In this document: positions 56,773 through 64,000 of the stretch, piece after piece
How the letters are laid out: every line of letters starts with the position of its first letter
Numbering within the stretch: position 1 is the first letter of the stretch
Assembly (NCBI GenBank): GCA_030248215.1
Contig: JASANG010000558.1
Location: 124,001-188,000, forward strand
Origin: Enoplolaimus lenunculus
Taxonomy: Eukaryota; Nematoda; Enoplea; Enoplida; Thoracostomopsidae
Direction of reading: 5' to 3'
DNA length: 64,000 bases
Translations under genes and position numbers: made by a program
The notes under the pieces: model-generated
Told to the model about the DNA's origin: nothing
The model's database searches: none
What the model saw: the letters and a program-made list of their open reading frames with translations, nothing else

Positions 56773-57069
56773 GTAACTGATACTCAAAAGGTGGTTCGCA
56801 AAATTTCAAATATATTTTAGAAAGAAAAATTAAATTCTAAAATTTTCTGCGAAAAATGGCGTAATTTTTTTTTACTTTGGCCCTGGACCGCATGGTTGAA
56901 CGCACGGGTGGCAGAACAGTTGGAGCAAAGGGCCGATTTGCCCCTCCCAACACTTTTTTTTAAAAATACATGTCATATACTGTGTATCTCGCTGTCTACA
57001 ACTACTATACGTACAGTAAGATACACAAGTATATGATATGGTTAAACGGACACCACAGCTCGTTTTCAG

Positions 57070-57527
57070 ACACTCGTCAATTCCCACAACCCGATTCACA
57101 CGGCTATATCGATATCGAAAGTTGGCGAATCAAAGTCGAGCAAACCCACCATGCACAAGCGTCTTCAACCAATTACAATTCACCAAATTTCCGATGTAAT
57201 CGAAATGCAACAAAATTGGCCAATGGAAATTACTCAAACGACAGTTCTAGTCCGAAATCCCAAAATTCTACAAAACAACCTGCCAATCAGGTTGAATCTT
57301 TACTTCGGACCGCTGCTGCAGCTTTGCCTGTTGACCAAATAGTTATGTCCCAAAATGCCAGGCATCCCAAATTGGATACGAATGATTCAAGGGAAATTAA
57401 ACCTAATTTGAACAATAGTGCAGCAGCTAAGTCAGCATATCAACGGCGATCGAACGCTTCTGATGAGGATTCTGGTTGCGCACTTGAAGAATATGCTTGG
57501 GTGCCGGCAGGACTGAGGCCGGCTGAA
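57070..57527 (+). CDS. pk: Prickle exon with N-terminal region and PET start
   Basis: Donor GCTGAA|GTAAGT at 57527. It encodes a Ser/Asn-rich N-terminal region and the PET opening [20 protein letters not shown]. The 5' limit is uncertain: an acceptor GTTTTCAG ends at 57069, but the frame stays open up to an ATG at 56970, which could be the start instead. Confidence 0.85.
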
Positions 57528-60500
57528 GTAAGTTAAGGGGGTTTCTGCCCTAAGGAGGGGTGAACAACAGTTGAATTCTTTCTTATATCAAGAACCATAC
57601 GTATTTACAATTTGAAGCCATATTCTTAGATGTATGTAGTAAGCACTTATCGCCACAACTACTTCCCCAGGATAGCCTCCCGTTGTTGGATCCGCCAGTG
57701 GCTGCCGATCTCATTTCTGTACGCACACGAATAGTCCAATGCAAAAATAAATGTAAATTTATATCATGATATTCTCGCAATCGACATATATACCAACCGG
57801 ATGCTAACATGCCGCTTGTGTGCAAGGGCGGATCCGGGATTGGCGGATGACTGCATTCGAGCTACAAAATGGTAAAGCACCGGCGGAGCAAAGGAGAATC
57901 AGCGATCGTATCTTTCACCGGAATGTTAATATAAAACTAAAATTTTTCATTAAAACTTAGTTTCTTTTGCACTGCAAAAAATGGTGAGTCAAGTTGACTC
58001 TCTCCGAAATAGACTGTATGGGACTGTACAATCTGAGTCAAATTCGACTCCGCCAGAGTCAAACATGCGACTCAGTGAATCGAATTTGACTCTGCCGGAG
58101 TCGAATTTTGACTCAATTTGTGTAGTCCCGTAGAGCCTATTTCGGAGAGAGTCAATTTGACTCACTATTTTTTTGCTGTGTGCAATTCTACATTGCATGA
58201 GCAAGCACAATAAGGGCCGGAGCAGCCGCTTTCCATACCTCCTTTTTTGGGGGAGGCCACCCTAACTGGATGAAACAAAAACCACCGAAGTTTTGAACTG
58301 CATCTGACTTATCGCTCGCTTCGCTCGCGAGCGTACACTATTTTACCATTCCGCGATTTTTAAATGGTTTTAGACACTACACAAACCTTACAATTCATGT
58401 ATCCGACAGCGCTGTGTCATAAACAGAAACGTTTATAAAATATGAGATTAGATGAAATATTTAACACATTTCCCCCTGTGATTTTAGGTACATCGCTACT
58501 TCTGCTTGCTGCCAGAACACAAAGTTCCAATTGTTAATTCTGTGGGTGAAAAATGGCGAATCCGACAGTTGCTTTATCAGTTACCGCCTCAAGATCAAGA
58601 ACCCAGGTATAAGTTTGACTATAAAATTTTATATTTTTTTTCAATTTCATATTTTGAATCGCAATAAATTGTCTTCTTAATTTGGCTGGCAAGAAAGACT
58701 GAATCACTGTCATTTAACCATGCAGTCTGTTATTATTGTAAGATATCAATGAGACTGAACGGTTTTTCTAAGATAATACACAAAAGAACAAACAACTCTC
58801 GGTATATTCGCCACACCAATCTTAGCTGCATAACAGAAAAAACACTTGGACCAGAGTAGGACTTGTTCTCTGCTCACCAGCGATATTCAAAATACTGGTT
58901 AAACTTCCGGCACCGGGTAACACCGCCGGTAAACCCGTGGGTAAAAGAGTAAGCTTAAGCTTTTGACTAATTTTTCCTTGGCATTGGTTTCGGCTTAGGC
59001 TTAGGCTTACGCTTTAGGCTTACGCTTTAGGCTTAGGCTTATGCTTAGGCTTACGAATATGCTCATTTTTACACTTAGACTTACGCTTCGGCATAGAAAT
59101 ATGCTCATATTTCTGTTCCGGCCCTGTTCTTTACATTGGCCAAATCTTGGTACAAAATGGTTCGCTTCAGCAACAACAGCGACTTGGCGGTGGCGGAGTA
59201 GAACCCGGGGGTAAAATAGTTTATTTGGTTGGATAAAGCGCGGGTCGGGTAAAAGATCCTTACCCACATCCCACTCTGAGTGGGACGAAAAAAATGTCGA
59301 GGGGCTGAAATTATTTAGCCCCCAATAGAGATGCAACCGCGTGAAAATATGACATTCATGCTCTGTTGGTGTTCCAACGTGACGTCTTGCCCAGGTTTTT
59401 TACTTTTGCGCACGCGTGCAATAAATACTGAATACAGCAGATAATTCAATTTAATATTACAGGTATTGTCAACAATTAACTGATGCTGAGCAGAACGAAT
59501 TGTTGAATTTTGCCGATCAAAGGAAACGCGATGCGCTGGGTCGAGGATCGGTGAAAACCGTTAGCGCAGACCAAGATGGAGTCCCCTGTAAACAGGTTAG
59601 CGTCAGGAAAATAAACTTCCTGATTTTGTATATTTTAAAAATCCCGAAGCCAAACGAGGTATTGAAGGCTTAAATCATCAAACATCTTTTTCTTCCGAGT
59701 ATTTCATGATCATCACTGTTAACCTTATATATACATATATATAAACATTAATTAGGGTGAAACTTTAATTAGGGTGCATAAATGTTAATTACTCCTAATA
59801 ATTATAGTTCATAAATGACTCCAGAACTAAATAAAGTTGAGTTCGAAACTTTAAAGCATCATTTGATCAATATATTTTTCACAAAATTTTCATCGGCGAG
59901 TATCAACAATTTGTACTTAAATATCTTGGCTTCTTTCGTTATGGACCCACGCGTTTGCGAAAATTTTAACACAAATCTCTTTTAGAAGAGTTTGTTTATC
60001 ATTTAACGTAGATCCGTAACCATTCCAGTGCCATCATTCCCTTTATGCCGGTGAACTGTGTATCGTTGCCAATCGTGTCTCCGTTCCCACAAAACAACCT
60101 CAATCCTCACCCAACGCTCCGGGTCGAATCCAAACTCCATCCGACGTACCCTACGCTTTCTGGCACCCGGCCTGTTTTGTTTGTACAACTTGTCACGAAT
60201 TACTGGTTGATTTAATATATTTCGCCGCGGCTTCACGCGTCGATGCGCATTCAAACGCGGTGGCTTCCCAGAAGCTGCCGCGTGTCAACGTTTATTGCGG
60301 ACGCCATTATGCAGAATTGTTCAAACCGCGATGCGCACACTGCGATGAGGTGATTGCAATTTTATCATAATAACATCCGTACTTACACCATAAAATAATG
60401 CTCTTCACAGAAGAATGTTTACTTTTAAACTTCAGCCAGGACTTGTGCTTAGTTTTGCTTCAATCGACAAAATTTCCAAACTCCTGCAAATGAGCCAAAG

Positions 60501-63500
60501 TTTGAATGCGGATTTATTTAATAACTTTCTAAATACACTGTGAATTAAAAATATTCCAATTATTGTACCTAATGTAAATATATTATATTCTAAGTTAAGC
60601 AGTACCATATACAGCTCTTCACGAAAATTTTGCTGTGGGGCTCGAACCCAAGTCGTACGAATTACCGGTCCGCTGCTCTAACCACTGAGCTACGCAGCCA
60701 TGCATACTTTTCGCTATATACCATGAGTTTGGTACTACAAGATACGTATATGAATACGCCGCGACACCGCCTGAGCTGGACAGCATCTCTCACATTTCCC
60801 ATCCGATACCGCTAAGTAATCCTAAGTTCAGTAGTATGATCTCCTTGAATCTGTAGACCGGTAAACAATAAGAAAATATTGTAAACAAAAATCAAACAAA
60901 CGTGAAAATACCGGAAACGGATATTGATGAAAATACAAGAAACGGAAAGTGTTGCAAGCGTACAATTGCATAGATTTTTTTGTATGAAGGATAGCAATTA
61001 TTCGTTCGCTTGATTTTTATACACAATTATGAGCATAAAAATAGCGGAATTTCAACTGCTTGCAAAACTGAAACAAACATTAACAATTTCTTGGATAGAG
61101 TATGCTATGAGCAACTAAAAATTGCATACTGTACACACGCGTTCAATACACAATGCGCAGTGTTTAACAATTAATACTTGGAGAACAAAACGTTTACACA
61201 AGACATGAGATCTGTTCTCGTGCTTGTTAGTCAAGCGCCTATAGCTGACTGGTAATCTAAAAACGCCTCCATCTGGTGAATAGTGCGTTCGAATCTTAGC
61301 TTGAAAATATACGTCTGCTAATATAGAAAATATTCCTAAAATAAACAAATATTCTACACAGCAAACAGATATCTGACTACAACAGCATGGTTTAATTATT
61401 AATATTGCAGTTAATCTGTGCAAACGAATGCACTGAAGCGGAAGGACGCAATTGGCACATTTCACATTTTGCCTGCGTTAACTGTGACTTACTTCTTGGT
61501 GGCCAACGATACATAATGAAAGACTCGCTGCCATTTTGCTTGTTGTGCTTCGATCAGTATTATGCTGAAGTTTGTTCGGCTTGTCAAAAACGTATGATTT
61601 GACGTATTTTTAAGTACACATCAACGTGTTTATTTAAATTCAAAAATTTCCAAATTTAATATATCTTAAAATATGCTTTAAATTGGTATGCGTATCGACT
61701 ACTCAATCAATTTTAAACCTCAAGTAACAATAATACTTGTGGGATTTATACAAATATCAACTCCACTGTAAAACGTGGCCACTGTTACTTTAAGGGGCGT
61801 AATAGTAGATTAAGCGAATTACTAAGCCTAAGCTTAAGCCTAAGCGTTGCAAAAATGTGTTCCTAAGCCTAAGCCTAAACAAAAAATGTAATATAGAATC
61901 AAAAACTACTCTTTATGAACCCACCAGGAACCTGGACGCCTCTTAAAGGAACATGCGCCGTAAACATTAATGCGAATGTTTCAACCGGATTCCCAAAAAG
62001 ATATCCATCCAATAAAGTCAAGTTTTTAAAGAAAACTCAACTTTCTGCATTGGCTGATTTGACTTTTAGTAATGTTATATATGTCGTAGGCCAAGTTGCT
62101 ATTTAAGCCAATAACAAGCAGTTTATTGTTAATGAATTTCAGCAATACCAGTCGACGAACCGCACATGGCTCATGGTGAACAGCGTTGGCATGCAACAAA
62201 TAAATGTTTCGCTTGCTACGCTTGTCGTCAACCCCTCGTCTCACGACCTTACCTGCCGTACCGCAGTGCAATATTTTGCAGTATCGATTGCTGTAATTTT
62301 GCAAAACGAGCCATGCGTGCAATTTGTAAACGAAAAAGCAACCAACAAAACATGGCGAATGAAGCCAACACGGCAGCTACGCGTGAAAAGCTGAAAACCG
62401 AACTGCAACCATCATCACCGAATGGAATATCAAATATACGAGTTATGCATCAATCGTGGCATCCAACCCCGATTAACTACGCACAGCCGCTTTCTGACTC
62501 CACAACAATCACTCTAGCAACCATGAATGCGCGCGAAAACCAACCGCCCACATCGAACGCTGAACAAGCCAATTTTGCGCGCTCGGAAAATATTTATTCA
62601 GCCGCAGAACACGAACTGACACCATTTCCAAACGTGAGCATTATCGACAACAACGGTAACAAGCAAAACAATGCATCAGTAAAATCTAAAGCGGAAACCA
62701 CGGTTTGGCGCGGATCTGGAACAACTTTGAGCTCTGCAGAAGATACTTCGTTGATTACAGAACGAAAAACAATTGTCAGCGAAATGGTCGCGTCGTATAA
62801 CGCGATGGCCCAGCCGGATTTAAGCCAAAAGGCTGACGCGCGCCATTCCAGACAACACAGCGCTACACCAGTAACAAAGCCGCAAAACGATAATGGAAAT
62901 GATGTTATGTCTCGAAGTATGATCGTCGCAACAAATGCTACGGTGAATCGAGTCCAAGTGTTCGCGACGACTTGCGCTTCAAAATCGTGTAGAGACCTTG
63001 GGACTCAAAGGGCGGTGCCGCCTGTCAGCAAAGATCAAAGCGGCGGAGCGAGAAACGAAAAACAGCCGGATATGACGAAAAAACTGCTGGAATACAACTG
63101 CGAACGAAGAGACAAAAATAATCGATGCGGCAATTTAGAAAAGTCTCAGCCAAAGTTTAATGAGAACAACTCGGAGGAAAGCTATACTTGTAATTCGAAA
63201 CCGAATAAAAACGCCGCTGCCCGAAATGGAGGAAGCCATCAATCCGAGCTATGGACTCAGGTTCCAAAGAACCTGAATAACCTTGGCCATGAGGATCAAA
63301 TTAGAGACACGACTGGAATTCGAAATCAGGTTGACCAACGAGCAAACAACGTTAATTATATCAAACCGAACCAGATAAGCCAAACAGTCATCGTCGAGAC
63401 AAAAGTGATCGCAAACCAACAGCAAAAAGGATACTCAGCAACACCTGAAACAAAAAAATCAACACGATACGATGCAAACAACAACCACCACCACACCTCA

Positions 63501-64000
63501 ACTGGTTCCAGTTCGATCTCTTCTGCGCCTTCCAGTCCGTTTCCAGGCCGCCGGTCCGTGAGATCTTTGCCAGATTTGGTACAATTTGTCACCGCTACCA
63601 GCTGCCATAACCAACAAGACGTACCAGATGAACGACAAAAACTGGTAAATGTTAGCGAATCGAATAAACTCAGCGGAACAGTTGAAGTCGAAAAGTTACA
63701 AGAAGTTGCGGCAAAGCATACAATAGTGACATCAGCAGACGTTCATGTATACGATAATTATGATGATCATAGCAATGATTTGGGCAAACGCGGCAAACAT
63801 CAAAGGACAACTAAAGAATTGGCGTTTTTTAAATCAAACGACCCGAAACGAATCAAACATCAAAGAGCGTGCCGCCATCGGGTGCCATCACAGTGTCAAC
63901 CAGCAGAGTCGGCGATTGTCAGCTCGATTCATGAAGCGTTTTTGATCAGTGGAGTACCACAGATAGCAAAAGTACTCGAAAAAGACTATCCTGAATGTTA
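57070..64000 (+). CDS. pk: Prickle (PET and three LIM domains), partial at both ends
   Basis: Exons: about 57070-57527, 58488-58606, 59463-59595, 60029-60349, 61411-61591, 62143 to beyond 64000. Phases agree at each junction. The PET domain begins at [16 protein letters not shown] and ends at the first LIM cysteines (CKQC). LIM1 has [15 protein letters not shown] and YCGRH. LIM2 has [19 protein letters not shown] and FCLLC. LIM3 has [17 protein letters not shown] and IFCSIDC. Prickle is a cytoplasmic core component of planar cell polarity that works with Van Gogh/Strabismus and opposes Dishevelled. From memory, the intron positions in PET and LIM match vertebrate PRICKLE1. LIM1 carries two insertions. 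The C-terminal tail is long and polar; whether it ends in the usual prenylation motif cannot be seen. Confidence 0.93.
57970..58180. mobile_element. Family C MITE in prickle intron
   Basis: CACTGCAAAAAATGGTGAG to ACTATTTTTTTGCTGTG with the usual GAGTC palindrome; flanks are TG on both sides instead of TA. Confidence 0.8.
58488..58606 (+). CDS. pk: Prickle exon: PET middle
   Basis: Acceptor TGATTTTAG, donor CCCAG|GTATAA, phase 0 in and 2 out. [20 protein letters not shown] and [12 protein letters not shown] match the PET consensus nearly residue for residue. Confidence 0.93.
58930..59141. mobile_element. Family A MITE, left end degraded
   Basis: TTAGGC interior and right end CGGCCCTGTTCTTTACATTGG. 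In a prickle intron. Confidence 0.6.
59463..59595 (+). CDS. pk: Prickle exon: PET end
   Basis: Acceptor ATATTACAG, donor AAACAG|GTTAGC, phase 2 in and 0 out. It has [28 protein letters not shown] and the first LIM1 cysteine (PCKQ). Too short and ATG-less to stand out as an ORF, but unambiguous by sequence. Confidence 0.93.
60029..60349 (+). CDS. pk: Prickle exon: LIM1
   Basis: Acceptor CATTCCAG, donor GATGAG|GTGATT, phase 0 at both ends, 107 codons. Zinc ligands are C, then [11 protein letters not shown], then VYCGRH, then the first LIM2 pair CAHC. About 20 extra residues sit between the first cysteine pair and the WH, and about 15 between LIYF and YCGRH, compared with the usual prickle LIM1. 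Confidence 0.9.
60632..60699 (-). repeat. tRNA-like sequence with intact pol III boxes, in a prickle intron
   Basis: Read on the minus strand it has an A box (TAGCTCAGTGG) and B box (GGTTCGAGCCC), a good D arm (GCTC...GAGC) and an anticodon-like arm GCGGA-CCGGTAA-TTCGT. The acceptor stem has mismatches, the total is about 68 nt and position 33 is not U, so I read it as a tRNA-derived repeat or pseudogene rather than a working tRNA. Confidence 0.55.
61228..61305 (+). repeat. tRNA-like segment related to family J
   Basis: GCGCCTATAGCTGACTGGTA...ACGCCTCC...GCGTTCGAATCTTAGC parallels the tRNA-like core of the element at 3698, in an intron of prickle. Confidence 0.5.
61411..61591 (+). CDS. pk: Prickle exon: LIM2
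   Basis: Acceptor AATATTGCAG, donor AAAAAC|GTATGA, phase 0 in and 1 out. It carries [41 protein letters not shown] and the first LIM3 cysteines CSAC. Confidence 0.93.
61777..61959. mobile_element. Family B MITE in prickle intron
   Basis: GGCCACTGTTACTTTAAGGG left end and CTCTTAAAGGAACATGCGCC right end, GCCTAAGC interior, between the LIM2 and LIM3 exons. Confidence 0.75.
62143..64000 (+). CDS. pk: Prickle exon: LIM3 and C-terminal tail, runs off the window
   Basis: Acceptor GAATTTCAG, phase 1 in, open without a stop to the last base. LIM3 is completed by [18 protein letters not shown] and IFCSIDC. The following approximately 560 residues are polar (Asn, Gln, Ser, Thr), with [11 protein letters not shown] near 63545-63580 and short basic runs (KRGKHQR, RIKHQR, RHR), as expected for the low-complexity prickle tail. 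The last full codon is Cys, and only two bases of the next are seen. Confidence 0.92.

Noticed and set aside
60632-60699. Functional tRNA gene
   Set aside because: Acceptor-stem mismatches, short length and no U at position 33.

Overview
This is nuclear DNA of an animal. It has GT-AG introns throughout, and one gene is the planar-polarity gene prickle, which is confined to metazoans. The lineage below that is not determinable by eye; an invertebrate with a MITE-rich, AT-rich genome is my best reading. I saw no reverse transcriptase, LTR element, transposase ORF, rRNA or CRISPR array.

Three host genes can be assembled from exons whose splice phases all agree. (1) Minus strand, 16790 down to 205 and continuing off the left edge: a secretory-pathway protein built from serial thioredoxin (protein disulfide isomerase type) domains. 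A signal-peptide exon is followed by at least five domains, each encoded by two exons, with every domain boundary in phase 2 and every mid-domain intron in phase 1. The active-site motifs differ from domain to domain (CPEC, none, CPHC, CDDKC, CHKS). Intron 6 holds a 6.9-kb array of about 149 copies of a 46-bp satellite. (2) Plus strand, 20121-35004, complete in ten exons: an approximately 3,154-residue relative of plant NO VEIN, with the family's N-terminal region, a GHKL/HATPase domain, a long sacsin/NOV-like body and a C-terminal NOV_C (DUF3883) domain that keeps a D...ExK nuclease-like signature. Genes 1 and 2 are divergently transcribed across a 3.3-kb spacer. (3) Plus strand, about 57070 to the right edge: prickle, with PET, LIM1, LIM2 and LIM3 domains and a long Asn/Gln/Ser-rich tail that runs off the window. 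An extra 5' exon at 56686-56772 is possible.

The remaining sequence is mostly short non-autonomous inverted-repeat elements. Family A has GGCCCATGTATAGAACAGGG-type ends and carries TTAGGC tracts inside, a telomere-like hexamer; family B is a relative of it. Family C is a TA-flanked palindrome beginning CACTGCAAAAAATGG. Families D, E, F, G, H, I and J are described individually. They fill the introns of all three genes and most of the 21-kb stretch 35005-56685, where I could not support any gene. The three genes show no obvious functional link; they are neighbours on a chromosome, not an operon.
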